DNA of 64,000 nt, from contig NZ_CP036269.1 in assembly GCF_007744675.1 (NCBI RefSeq), positions 5,559,546 through 5,623,545 of the forward strand, read 5' to 3'. This stretch comes from Gimesia alba. Lineage in GTDB: Bacteria > Planctomycetota > Planctomycetia > Planctomycetales > Planctomycetaceae. Under the pieces are notes generated by a model. That model was not told the DNA's origin. It saw only the letters and a program-made list of their open reading frames with translations, and ran no database searches. Shown here piece by piece: positions 45,505-55,844 of this stretch (positions are counted from its first letter, which is position 1; every line of letters starts with the position of its first letter). A program made the position numbers and the translations under genes.

Positions 45505-46611
45505 CTATTTTCCGGTTCCCAGAAACGTTTTAATCGAACCGTAAATAGCTTCCTTGTCGTCGATCTCAGATAGAATCAAATTGTCAAATTCTTCTTCGAA
45601 CTTACGCAGTTCCTTGATAAAATCTCCCGAGCCATACGGGCTTCTGACCTGGCCATAACAGAAGAGATTACAGATCGGAAAAATATTTTCTTTGAGATTC
45701 TCAATGCACTCTGTGTTATCTTCACCCCAGTTATCGCCGTCGGAAAACTGGAAGCAGTAAATATTCCACAGTGATGGAGGGAAGTCCCGTTGAATAATAT
45801 GGTCGGCTGCCCGGTAAGCGGATGAGATACGCGTTCCCCCGCTCTCGCGAACGCGATAAAACGTATCTTCATCCACTTCATGAGCCACAGCATCGTGCAC
45901 GATATAACGGCGTTCGATCCCGTTATATTGACGTTTGAGCCAGGTATCGATCCAGAATGCTTCCGTGCGGACAATTTCTTTCTGGACGTCGGTCATCGAC
46001 CCGGAAACATCCATCATGTAAATCACAGCCGCATTCGTGTGCGGTTCGGAAACCGTCTTCCAGCTTCGAAACCGCTCGTCGTCTTTGGTCGGAATAATCA
46101 TTGGATCCTTGGGATCGTAATTATTGGTCGCAATCATCCGCTTGAGGGCACGTTTGTATGTCCGCTTAAAGTGCCTCAGCGAATCGGGGCCGGTCGGACT
46201 GACTGAAGTATAGCGGTCTTTTTTCGATGTGAGTGCGTCGTCACCCTTAGGTTCAATCCGCGGCAGTTCAAGCGCTTCGCCGAGCATATCCGCCAGTTCT
46301 TCGAGGGTGAGTTCCACTTCTCGAATGTGCTGGCCTTTCTCATTTCCGGCCTGGCCCTGACCATCGCCATCGGACTTTCCGCGACCGATGGGCTGACCGA
46401 CTTCGCCTTCACCCTGCCCGACGCCGCCACTCCCTTTTTCTCCATGCTGAAAGTGGGGAATTTCGATATTGGGTACGGGAATGCTGACGGTTTCTCGTCC
46501 TTTACGACCAATCATTTCGCCATGATTGATGTATTTTCTGAGCTGCTGTCGCACCTTTCCTTTGATAATTTTCTCGAACCGTTGCTGGTCACGATCAATT
46601 CTGCGTACCAT
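45505..46611 (-). CDS. yeaH: DUF444 (YeaH/YhbH) family protein
   Basis: 368 residues. The N-terminus MVRRIDRDQQRFEKIIKG with the Gly-rich VGQGEGEVGQPIGRGKSDGDGQGQ is typical of YeaH/YhbH, and a von Willebrand A-like fold follows with the MIDAS motif MDVSGSMTD and later FQFSDGDNWGED. The protein pairs genetically with PrkA and SpoVR in many bacteria (stress and sporulation). The order prkA, yeaH, spoVR on one strand with short gaps (107 and 82 bases) supports one transcript. Confidence 0.95.
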   Translation of the reverse strand: MVRRIDRDQQRFEKIIKGKVRQQLRKYINHGEMIGRKGRETVSIPVPNIEIPHFQHGEKGSGGVGQGEGEVGQPIGRGKSDGDGQGQAGNEKGQHIREVELTLEELADMLGEALELPRIEPKGDDALTSKKDRYTSVSPTGPDSLRHFKRTYKRALKRMIATNNYDPKDPMIIPTKDDERFRSWKTVSEPHTNAAVIYMMDVSGSMTDVQKEIVRTEAFWIDTWLKRQYNGIERRYIVHDAVAHEVDEDTFYRVRESGGTRISSAYRAADHIIQRDFPPSLWNIYCFQFSDGDNWGEDNTECIENLKENIFPICNLFCYGQVRSPYGSGDFIKELRKFEEEFDNLILSEIDDKEAIYGSIKTFLGTGK

Positions 46612-46718
46612 ATTATTGAGCCCCTTTCAGAACAGGGAATCAGAGTGAGTCGGCTCTCAATCTATTCTTGTTTCTCCCGGCTGCGATTCCTATGAATTAA
46701 TGAAAAGATACTTTCAGA

Positions 46719-48779
46719 TCAGGCGGCGTCGCTGTTCTTTTTCGTATCGCCGCGAGCAAAAATGCTGGCAACATACTGCAGAACGTCGGTTGCTGATTCT
46801 TCGTCATAACCGTAATTCCGAATTAACCGGGCTTTGACGATATCGATTTTCTCCTGCGTTTCTGCATCGACCACATTCGATACCAGACTGGTTAATTTGA
46901 TTGTATCCTTCTGGTCCTCGAACAGTTTCATTTCGAGGGCCTTCTGCAAGCGTTCATTCGTTTTGTAATCGAACGATTTCCCGTCCATGGACAAAGCACC
47001 AATGTAATTCATGATCTCACGGCGGAAATCATCTTTCCGGGTTTCCGGAATATCGATGCGTTCTTCAATCGATCGCATCAAGCGTTCATCCGGCTCTTCG
47101 TACTCGCCCGTAAACTTGTTTTTCACGCGTTCTTTCTGTGTGTAGGCTTTAACGTTATCCAGATAATTACCACACAGTCGTGTGAGCGCTTCTTCGTCAG
47201 CGGCAATCGCACGCTGAACTTCGTTCTTCACGATGTCGGTGTACTCTTCTTTCACAACGGTAATCAACTGGCGGTAATGATCACGCATGTCTTCATTGGC
47301 AATCAATGAATGATGCTTCAGCCCTTCTTCCAGTTCATTCAACAGCATGAACGGATTCAGGTTGGAGCTTTGCGAATTCACGACCAATGCATTCGAAATT
47401 TTATCCTGCACGTAGCGAGGAGAAATCCCGAACAGACCTTCCGACTTGGCTTCCTTGCGAAGCTGCTCGACATTCTCAGTCGTGAAACCGGACAGCGATT
47501 TGCCGTTGTACAGGTTCATTTTCTGAACCAGCGTCAAGCCGTGATGCTTGGGTGTTTCCAGTCGCGTTAACACGGCCCACATGGCGGCTATTTCCAACGT
47601 ATGCGGGGCAATGTGTTTGCCGCGGACACGTTTGGTATTGTAATCCTTCTCGTAGATTTTGATTTCTTCACTCAGCTTCGTGACGTACGGCACATCAATT
47701 TTCACCGTACGGTCACGCAGGGCTTCCATGAATTCATTCGACTGCAGACGGCGATATTCCGGCTCATTCGTATGGCCGATGATCACCGTATCTATGTCGG
47801 TCTGAGCAAACTTCTTGGGTTTAATTTTGTGTTCCTGAGATGCACCGAGCAGATCATACAAAAACGCCACATCCAGTTTGAGGACTTCGATGAATTCGAT
47901 CAGTCCCCGGTTAGAGACATTAAACTCACCATCAAAATTAAACGCACGCGGATCGCTTTCGCTACCGAACTCGGCGATTTTACGGTAGTTAATATCGCCC
48001 GTTAATTCAGTCGAATCCTGGTTTTTCTCATCCTTAGGCTGGAACGTACCGATGCCGATCCGATCCTGTTCGGAAAAAGTGATCCGCCGGACAACGATCT
48101 GGTCCATAACTTTGGTCCAGTCGCCGTTGGCTTTTTCCAGTTTTTCGTTGAACATGAATCGGCTGAGCGGGCAGACTTCGCCCGTGATTTCCACGATATA
48201 ATCTGTCTCTTTGTTGGGATCGCGTCCCTCGTTCAGATAATCGCAGATTTCCTGTCGATGCTTTAACGGAATCAACTGCAGGGGCTCACTATTCATGGGG
48301 TCCCAGAGAATCGAACCGTCTTCTTCTTTCCAACCAAAGCTATACACGGCACCTTCTTCGGTGCGCGAGTAGCGTTCCAACCCCTGCTTTAACAGACGGG
48401 CGATTGTACTTTTCGAACTACCGACCGGGCCGTGCAGTAACAGCACACGGCGTTCGCTGCCGTACTTGAGGGCTGCCGACTTGAAAACGTTCACGAGGTC
48501 CATCAACGGCTTCGAGAGTCCGAAGATTCCATCGCGACCGTCATTCACCGGATCATCAAAGAAGCGATAGCGAATCAGTCCCTTTTTGCCTTCGACGGGA
48601 TAAGTTCCATAGCTCATGATCATGTCATAGACGCGCTGGAACGCGGTTCGCGTTACTTTGGGGTCTGCTCGAACAAGATCGAGGTACTCATCAAAAGTCC
48701 CCTGCCAATGTTCCTGTAGAAACGAGTCAGAGTTAAGCTGACCAGAGATTTGATTTAAGATTGATCGACCATTTTCCAT
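46719..48779 (-). CDS. prkA: PrkA serine protein kinase
   Basis: 686 residues, normal for PrkA. The AAA-like domain carries Walker [11 protein letters not shown] (116-125), and the C-terminal PrkA kinase domain is recognisable ([39 protein letters not shown]). The [15 protein letters not shown] segment near residue 75 is typical. PrkA has been described both as a serine kinase and as an AAA+ protein in stress, nitrogen or sporulation responses. AGGAGG lies eight bases before the ATG. It is the first gene of a four-gene operon, with a long upstream leader region. Confidence 0.97.
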   Translation of the reverse strand: MENGRSILNQISGQLNSDSFLQEHWQGTFDEYLDLVRADPKVTRTAFQRVYDMIMSYGTYPVEGKKGLIRYRFFDDPVNDGRDGIFGLSKPLMDLVNVFKSAALKYGSERRVLLLHGPVGSSKSTIARLLKQGLERYSRTEEGAVYSFGWKEEDGSILWDPMNSEPLQLIPLKHRQEICDYLNEGRDPNKETDYIVEITGEVCPLSRFMFNEKLEKANGDWTKVMDQIVVRRITFSEQDRIGIGTFQPKDEKNQDSTELTGDINYRKIAEFGSESDPRAFNFDGEFNVSNRGLIEFIEVLKLDVAFLYDLLGASQEHKIKPKKFAQTDIDTVIIGHTNEPEYRRLQSNEFMEALRDRTVKIDVPYVTKLSEEIKIYEKDYNTKRVRGKHIAPHTLEIAAMWAVLTRLETPKHHGLTLVQKMNLYNGKSLSGFTTENVEQLRKEAKSEGLFGISPRYVQDKISNALVVNSQSSNLNPFMLLNELEEGLKHHSLIANEDMRDHYRQLITVVKEEYTDIVKNEVQRAIAADEEALTRLCGNYLDNVKAYTQKERVKNKFTGEYEEPDERLMRSIEERIDIPETRKDDFRREIMNYIGALSMDGKSFDYKTNERLQKALEMKLFEDQKDTIKLTSLVSNVVDAETQEKIDIVKARLIRNYGYDEESATDVLQYVASIFARGDTKKNSDAA

Positions 48780-49482
48780 GGGACTTTCCTCCTGGCATGA
48801 CGACTTGCATTCGAGCAGGTCGATTTATCGGCCAATAAGTTCGAGGTGATTTGATTAAAGAATTTTTCTAAAGTTCGACTGCCTTTCACAAAGACCGAAA
48901 TTTTGTAAGTTCGAGACACGATCCGCGCAGGGAAAGTTCCCTCATACAAAAATAAATCTGTGACGAGGTTGTTTTAAGACCATCCATGGCCAACACCAAA
49001 TTGTGAATCAGGGATTATTGTGTGGACGTGACTCGACAGCTCTCAGAGCATGCCACACCGGGATGTAAGTGACTTTTATTACGTTTCGAGCACTTCTATT
49101 ATTTCCCACGCTTCTATTTGAGACAATAGCAATCTTTGACGCGTCAAAATTGTTCCTTATTGCGTATCGAACAAAACTCTCAGTAAGTTACTAAATAACA
49201 GGCAGTTAGAGAAACATTCATGAAAACGCTCTGATAAGCTTAAACGAAAGAGAGGACTCCTGAACGTAATGAATCTGATCAGATTGGACAGACTGGAACT
49301 GTTACGTTTTTATGAAGTGCGCACTCTACCATACCTCCAAGTATAACTACGCTTAGAACCACGAAAGCGTTTAAAGTTTTTTGCGCATGATTTTCAGAAT
49401 CAGGAGGCATTCAGAGTAATTTTTCATTCAACCACCAAATGAAAAAATGCTCTTCTCTTCTGAGCAATATCTGCACAGGGTT
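48780..49482. other. Long leader/promoter region upstream of prkA
   Basis: About 700 bases between prkA and the ceramidase-like gene, both on the reverse strand. It must hold the prkA promoter. No gene, tRNA or strong hairpin is visible. Its length suggests complex regulation of the stress operon or lost sequence; no specific site can be assigned. Confidence 0.5.
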
Positions 49483-50802
49483 CTATGGCGTCACCAGAGA
49501 GTGCACGAGTTGAATGACGCGGTCTTCCACGCCTGGTTTAAAGGGGCCATGAAAACCGAAGTACTTCATCGCACCGCCCCCTTCATAGCCGCCTTCTTTA
49601 AGAACCCGTTCTGAAGGGACATAAGCGAAGACTTCATTACAGTAGCCAGCCACCCAGATGCGACGGTCGGAAAATTCTTCGTGCAGCCGAATGGAATAAT
49701 CAATCACCGTCTCCCCCCCCAGGCCGATCAACGTCAGGTCGTCGCCAAACTGGATCACCTGAACTGAAAACGGATAAGAAGTTGCAATCGCGCCCTGCTC
49801 ATCGAGTTGATTCAACAGATACTTCGTGAGTCGCTGAGAATAGACATCTCCTTTTCCCTGCTGTTTCAGCAGTTCTGCTTTGGTAGGGGGGGCAACAAAC
49901 GGCAGATCGGTTCGCTTCATTTTAACGGTCAACGGCCCGTGAATCGGCTCCAGCGGTTGATCCACGGCTCGTATCACGGCTTCCGCCAGAGAATTTCCAT
50001 GCTGTTCTGCCAAAGCGAGTGTGCCGCGCGGATCGGGATTGGCATCACCACCGCAGCCGATCATAAACAGCGCCATGGTTCCCGGGTACTTTTTCTCGAG
50101 CGCCACCTGTGCGAAGCCGGCGTAGTCACCACAATACTTGAACAGAGCGATCGTGGTGTTGTGGCAGGCATAGCCGAACAGGACTGCCCGCATTTTACCA
50201 GTTGGATCATTCACCCTAAGCACGGGAACGGTATGATCAACGGGGCCATCCGGATTGATCCGCCCGCGTCGATTAATGGCAAACGTGGCCCGTTCTTCGC
50301 CGTAGCTGAGCGATGCGTCGGACAGCGACTGGCTGGCCTCTACAATGACTTTGACCAGATTATCCTGAAGTTGTTTTGCGTAGTCCTCAATCTCTTTCTG
50401 GTGCACGGGACTCAAATCATAGGCCAGCGACGCACAGCCTAATACGACGGGACTGCTGTGCGTGTGCGAGCAATTCAATAGAATCTGCTCGCGGGTGATC
50501 CCCGTTTTCTGAGCAACCCGTTTCCCGACCGCGTCGGAAATTTCCCGCGTCAGCCCGATCAGGTCGGTGGTGACAATTGCGGCGCGGGATCCCTGCTTGT
50601 CTTCGAACACCAACGCTTTGGCCCACAAGGGGTGCGTTGTGCCCTCAGCCGGCTTTTTACGCGAAGCGTATCCGCCAAGCCAGATTTTCTTCGTCGGCGT
50701 AATATCCACCCGGGCCATGCCGACCTTCCAGTCGCCAGCCAGTAACATTGACGGAGCCCAGACCAGCAAAGCAGTCAGACAAAACAAGACGAGTCTTAAC
50801 AT
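49483..50802 (-). CDS. Secreted neutral/alkaline ceramidase-like protein
   Basis: 439 residues with a signal peptide (about 1-22). The N-terminal motif WKVGMARVDITPTKKIWLGGY with AKALVFEDKQG, LNCSHTHSSPVVLGC (His-rich zinc site), and FGYACHNTTI are those of the neutral/alkaline non-lysosomal ceramidase N-terminal family. Full ceramidases are about 650-700 residues and carry a C-terminal Ig-like domain that is absent here, so it may act on other amides or lipids. Such short versions are frequent in planctomycetes. I start at ATG 50802 (GAGAA about eight bases upstream). Confidence 0.9.
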   Translation of the reverse strand: MLRLVLFCLTALLVWAPSMLLAGDWKVGMARVDITPTKKIWLGGYASRKKPAEGTTHPLWAKALVFEDKQGSRAAIVTTDLIGLTREISDAVGKRVAQKTGITREQILLNCSHTHSSPVVLGCASLAYDLSPVHQKEIEDYAKQLQDNLVKVIVEASQSLSDASLSYGEERATFAINRRGRINPDGPVDHTVPVLRVNDPTGKMRAVLFGYACHNTTIALFKYCGDYAGFAQVALEKKYPGTMALFMIGCGGDANPDPRGTLALAEQHGNSLAEAVIRAVDQPLEPIHGPLTVKMKRTDLPFVAPPTKAELLKQQGKGDVYSQRLTKYLLNQLDEQGAIATSYPFSVQVIQFGDDLTLIGLGGETVIDYSIRLHEEFSDRRIWVAGYCNEVFAYVPSERVLKEGGYEGGGAMKYFGFHGPFKPGVEDRVIQLVHSLVTP

Positions 50803-50925
50803 GGCTTCATTCTCTTTCAAAAAACAAGCGATCAGCGCACTCCAATTTATCCTATCCGATCACGACACGTCAACGAAGACTCACTTCGGAAATCATGATA
50901 TTGACAACGATCGTCAGCGGGCTAG

Positions 50926-51972
<1,047 letters not shown>

Positions 51973-52737
51973 TTACGGCTGGTTGAGCGTATCAAGCACC
52001 TGATTCAGATACTGTTTCACTTTCGGATCGACTTTTTCATAGCCTTTCTCGGACCGAGGTTGTCCCATCGCATGACGCATTGCATTGTGCATCAGGTAGC
52101 GGCCACTGTCGGTTTTCATGTGGATGGCGTCGCGATAGAGATCCGTAATCTGGTCGAAAGGTGCCTTGTTCTGCTTAATATCGGCATCGACCTGCTCCAG
52201 CAGATTGATGGCGTAGGTCTGTTTAAACTCTCGATCGGGAAATTGTTTTTTCAGAGCCGCAATCAAGGCGTTGATATACGCAGGGCTATGCTGCAGCTTG
52301 CCAGAAACGTCTGAACTGGCATATTCATCAGCCCGCGTCGCACTGCGCGCCCAGCCGGTATGAATGATGAATGTCGCTTTAGGCTGCATTTTGACCCATT
52401 TGGAAATCGTATCGACATCTTCTGCCAGTGTGGAGCCATAGTGCGGCTGTACGGAAATCAGATCGTACTGTTTCTCTTTGAGTGCCGTGGGCCAGAGTGT
52501 GGAGTTCTTGACACAAGGCTTTTCCGGATGAGCATGAATGTAAGGCAGACTCTTGCCACAGTCGACATGCCACTGCACATCGCCGTCGAGCAACGAAGGA
52601 ACAGTATCCCAGGTCAGCGAGTTGCCGATCAGGTAATAGCTTTTCGCTTTCTCTTCTGCCTGGAGGGAGGTCCCCGCATATAGAATTCCAAGTGCAATAA
52701 GACAGCAGGAGATAAAAATGCTGAGCGGCTTGAGCAT
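51973..52737 (-). CDS. Secreted SGNH-hydrolase-like protein
   Basis: About 254 residues with an N-terminal signal peptide (hydrophobic 7-24, cleavage near SLQAEE). A block I-like motif YLIGNSLTWDTVPSLL and a late DAIHMKTDSGRYLMHNAM (D..H, block V-like) suggest an SGNH/GDSL esterase fold. The expected GDSL Gly-Asp is GNS, as in several planctomycete relatives. I start at ATG 52737, where AAGGAA lies seven bases upstream; the frame is open to 52797 but that end runs into the tRNA-like sequence. The stop codon touches the adenine deaminase stop, leaving no space for a terminator. Confidence 0.75.
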   Translation of the reverse strand: MLKPLSIFISCCLIALGILYAGTSLQAEEKAKSYYLIGNSLTWDTVPSLLDGDVQWHVDCGKSLPYIHAHPEKPCVKNSTLWPTALKEKQYDLISVQPHYGSTLAEDVDTISKWVKMQPKATFIIHTGWARSATRADEYASSDVSGKLQHSPAYINALIAALKKQFPDREFKQTYAINLLEQVDADIKQNKAPFDQITDLYRDAIHMKTDSGRYLMHNAMRHAMGQPRSEKGYEKVDPKVKQYLNQVLDTLNQP

Positions 52738-52796
52738 GACGGGATTCCTTCTGGAAATGACATAAACGGAGCTGAATGACCGTCCCTGTGAAAACA

Positions 52797-52875
52797 TACC
52801 CCCGGCAGGGTTCGAACCTGCGACCTATGCTTTAGGAAAGCGGCATCGCGCAACTGCTCGAATTCTACTCACAGG
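52797..52875 (-). tRNA. tRNA-Arg(CCU)-like sequence, 5' half degenerate
   Basis: On the reverse strand the 3' half is canonical: anticodon loop TTCCTAA with CCT, AGCAT as 3' strand of the anticodon stem, variable AGGTC, T arm GCAGG-TTCGAAC-CCTGC, acceptor 3' strand CGGGGGT and discriminator A. The 5' half is not: the acceptor should be ACCCCCG but reads ACCCTGT, the D arm cannot be folded well, and the anticodon stem 5' side ATGCT is interrupted by three bases (AT GCC GCT). No CCA is encoded. It may be a pseudo-tRNA, or the 3' end of a tRNA left by integration of a mobile element. A real tRNA with unusual form is not excluded. Confidence 0.55.
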
Positions 52876-52879
52876 GTAA

Positions 52880-53580
52880 ACACTGCATACAAAGCATTAT
52901 AATAGATCCGTTCTATCATTTTAGATAGTGTGAATTACCATTTGGAAGGCGTGCGGCGGCAATATTAGGTACCATTTTTGGTACCAGTTGAAAGGAAGGA
53001 CTCAAAAGTATCAACCCAATAACAGTTGAATCGAAACTATACAATGAAGCCTGCTTTCAAATTCATTCAGGACAGAATTTATTTCCCAGGAAATAATCGC
53101 CCCCACGTGAAGGATTGCTGATTGATTCTCGACAGGGGAGTGATTTAAATTTGATCAAAAGGCCTACGGGTCCTTTCTGGAGTTCATTTTCAATTGACAC
53201 CATAGGGAACTATCGAAAGATCGCTGTGTCTTTCCTTCCAATAATTCGGGCAAGGTCAAATCGAAATGTTACCACATTTCAGGTGGACGCGGTTAAGGGG
53301 GCTAGATCAAGCGATGCTTAAGGATATTGCAGAGGGAAACTTCTAAGCTCTTTTCGTAAACGCGAGTCCGTCTATCACCTGCTGAGAACCTCTTAACGTT
53401 TCAGACCCCAGCAGAACACAAAAAAAACAGGTTATATCATTTTCAACAAATCAGTGAACTCATGTTTGCCTTGTGCTAATAGTCCGTGTATACTGCCTCT
53501 ATGCATCGATGTGTTCAATTATTTTTATTCTGATTATGTGGTAAATTACTTACAAATTAGGATTTAAAGCGACTTTATTA
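52880..53580. other. Non-coding region right of the tRNA-like sequence
   Basis: About 700 bases without a supported gene. It contains a perfect palindrome GGTACC-ATTTTT-GGTACC at 52968-52985 and open frames without family features. Its position beside a broken tRNA end fits remnants of a mobile element, but no integrase motif can be read. Confidence 0.5.
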
Positions 53581-54693
53581 ATGGCAACTGAATGGTATTA
53601 CAAACAGTCGGATGAAGCGCTGGGGCCTTATTCCTTCCGCGAGATGGTGGAAATGGTTCGTGAGGAGCAGCTTTTACCCGAAACCATGGTTCGTCCCAAC
53701 TACCTGGATGAGTGGCAGCGGGCCGATTCTGTTGTCGGCTTGTTTCATATGGCCCGGCGAGATCCGGCAACCCTTCCCCCTGTTCGGTCTGCCGTAGATC
53801 CCATTGGTGATGAGTTTACTGATGCAGACGACCTGGATGCTTTTTTAGCGGAATCGGATGATCCCGAACCGATTGAACGCGATGTTTTACATGAGCAGGT
53901 AGAACAACCGGGATGGTTGCGACGTCTGCTGACACTGCGAAACAGTAAGATTCCGCCGGTTCCCGTTGATCGGGAGCGAGAATTCCACGTCGATCTCAAT
54001 CGTACTGTTACGAATGATGAAGTGGCAGACTCAGACCTGGGATCAGAGGTTCCTTTGGGAGAGGTGAATCTTGATGCCGAAGCAGAAGTCGGTGCCTATT
54101 CCGAAGAGACCTGGGCATCGACGGTGAATGCGGCCGTTGAACGGATTGATGCGCGAGCCCCAAAGCAGGAAACGCCCCTGCCTTCTCGGCAGATCGTACC
54201 CACGATCAGTCTTTCTTTTCTACAAAATCCAGTCTTTCGGAAGCTGATCTTTGCAGGTGCCATTATTCTTTGTGCCAGTGCCGGGATCTACGGGTTCGTC
54301 AGCTGGGTGGGACAGGGGAAATTATACTTTCCCCTGGTCGGCTCGACCTCGCCGCTGTTGTTTCTGGTCTATTCCGGCTGTTCGTTCCTGGCGGTATTCA
54401 TTCTGGGACCATTGTTAGCGTACATCGCAGCTCCCTATTTACGTGTCGGATTCAGGGTAGGGGCCGCTGTGATTACTGCGAATATCACCGTTTTGTTCTT
54501 GCTGAACTGGTCTGAGAAGCAGAACATGATTTTTCCTTCGCGGAAACCAACGGAAGCCAAGCTGATCTTTCCGATCATCGGTGAATGTTCCTCTTTCGCT
54601 TATTGGATGTACTTTGTGGATAGTGTCATTTTTGTGGCTGTTCTGACTTATTTTGCCGCCTGGTGGCTGGAGGCGCACGCCGATGAAGTGTAA
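53581..54693 (+). CDS. GYF_2-domain membrane protein
   Basis: 370 residues. Residues 4-55, WYYKQSDEALGPYSFREMVEMV and following, form a GYF_2 (DUF4339) domain: the WYY..G..GP(F/Y)S pattern and the later WQRADSV. These domains bind proline-rich or other peptide partners. An acidic linker (about 75-200) is followed by four transmembrane helices (about 220-365). It is probably an inner-membrane protein with its GYF domain in the cytoplasm. The next gene (DUF1559) starts inside its last codons, so they are translationally coupled. The function is unknown. Confidence 0.85.
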   Translation: MATEWYYKQSDEALGPYSFREMVEMVREEQLLPETMVRPNYLDEWQRADSVVGLFHMARRDPATLPPVRSAVDPIGDEFTDADDLDAFLAESDDPEPIERDVLHEQVEQPGWLRRLLTLRNSKIPPVPVDREREFHVDLNRTVTNDEVADSDLGSEVPLGEVNLDAEAEVGAYSEETWASTVNAAVERIDARAPKQETPLPSRQIVPTISLSFLQNPVFRKLIFAGAIILCASAGIYGFVSWVGQGKLYFPLVGSTSPLLFLVYSGCSFLAVFILGPLLAYIAAPYLRVGFRVGAAVITANITVLFLLNWSEKQNMIFPSRKPTEAKLIFPIIGECSSFAYWMYFVDSVIFVAVLTYFAAWWLEAHADEV

Positions 54694-55771
54694 ACGTTGT
54701 TTTGCTGATCGCGCGAAGACCGTTCCGATCTCTGGATCCTCAAATCCTAGAAGAGGTTATACGATCATCGAACTTCTGGTTGTTGTTGCAGTCATCAGTA
54801 TTTTAATCGCACTTGCACTGCCGGCTGTTCAATCGGCACGCGAATCTGCTCGACAGGTGCAATGTTTAAGTAATATGCGCAATGTCAGCCTCGGGTTGCT
54901 ACAGGCGACGGACAGCGCCAACCGCTTTCCTGCCTGCGGTTATTATGGAGATGGCTCTCCCGGTACGGTTGGCTCTTATCGTAGCTGGGTCGTCGAAGTC
55001 CTGCCCTATCTTGGCCAGTCGGTTATCTTTGACAAATGGGATCTGGAGAAAGGATATGAAGACCCGGTTAATTCCCCGCTGGCAAATTCGCATATCCCGA
55101 TCCTAACCTGTCCGGATGATAAAACTGAAGTTTCAGGTCAAGGTAACTTAACCTATGTTGTCAATAGTGGTGTTGGCTTTACCACTCTGCGCAATGGAAT
55201 CCACGACTGCCCCATAGATCCCTTACAACAGGCTTTAGATCTAAACGGAAATGGTATCACTTGTAATTCTTCAGCTGCCCCTGATGGTACACCATCGGAC
55301 CGTGAAATTTTGGCTCAGATGGGGCTGTTTTTTAATGAAACCTGGAAAGGTGAATCAAGGTCCAAACGTCACCATACCATTGCTTCTATAACAGATGGTG
55401 CTTCCAATACCATGCTCATTTCAGAAAACCTGCGAACAGGTTTTGATCCTGCGAATTCAAGAGCCAACTGGGCATCTCCCAATCCCTATCTCACCAGTTA
55501 TTACATTGGTGCCCCCTGCCTAAGCGGTAATTGCATGAGTGGAAATGTAGACTATAACCGCTCAAATTCAGGAGGATCGGCCATTAACTCAGGAAGGACA
55601 CAACCAGAGGGATCTTCCCCCTACCCAAGCTCTGGGCATAACGGAGGCGTCAATATTGGTTTCTGCGACGGACGGGTCGAGTTTGTTTCTGAAAATATCG
55701 ACGGAAAAGTTTACGCAGCGCAAGCCAGTCCACAAGGTCAGTCTTTACAGGGAACGTCGTTGGCGCAATAG
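54686..55771 (+). CDS. DUF1559 pseudopilin-like protein
   Basis: About 361 residues. After a 23-residue lead with two Cys (MKCKRCFADR) comes the prepilin site NPRRGYTIIELLVVVAVISIL, with Tyr in place of the usual Phe at +1 and Glu at +5, then LALPAVQSARESARQVQCL, the DUF1559 hallmark. The C-terminal HNGGVNIGFCDGRVEFVSENID is the family's H-X9-DG end. ATG 54686 overlaps the GYF gene by eight bases and has GGAGG nine bases upstream. Probably exported through a type II/IV pilus-like system; the role is unknown. Confidence 0.9.
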   Translation, partial: KCKRCFADRAKTVPISGSSNPRRGYTIIELLVVVAVISILIALALPAVQSARESARQVQCLSNMRNVSLGLLQATDSANRFPACGYYGDGSPGTVGSYRSWVVEVLPYLGQSVIFDKWDLEKGYEDPVNSPLANSHIPILTCPDDKTEVSGQGNLTYVVNSGVGFTTLRNGIHDCPIDPLQQALDLNGNGITCNSSAAPDGTPSDREILAQMGLFFNETWKGESRSKRHHTIASITDGASNTMLISENLRTGFDPANSRANWASPNPYLTSYYIGAPCLSGNCMSGNVDYNRSNSGGSAINSGRTQPEGSSPYPSSGHNGGVNIGFCDGRVEFVSENIDGKVYAAQASPQGQSLQGTSLAQ

Positions 55772-55844
55772 AAATCTTTAATCAGTGCCCCTTGTTGAGC
55801 CCAAGTCGTGTTTTACAACTCAATCTTTTCGACCGAATATTTGA

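Noticed and set aside
53115-53321. 68-codon frame in the region right of the tRNA-like sequence, possible integrase remnant
   Set aside because: No integrase or other family residues (for example R-H-R-Y) could be read.
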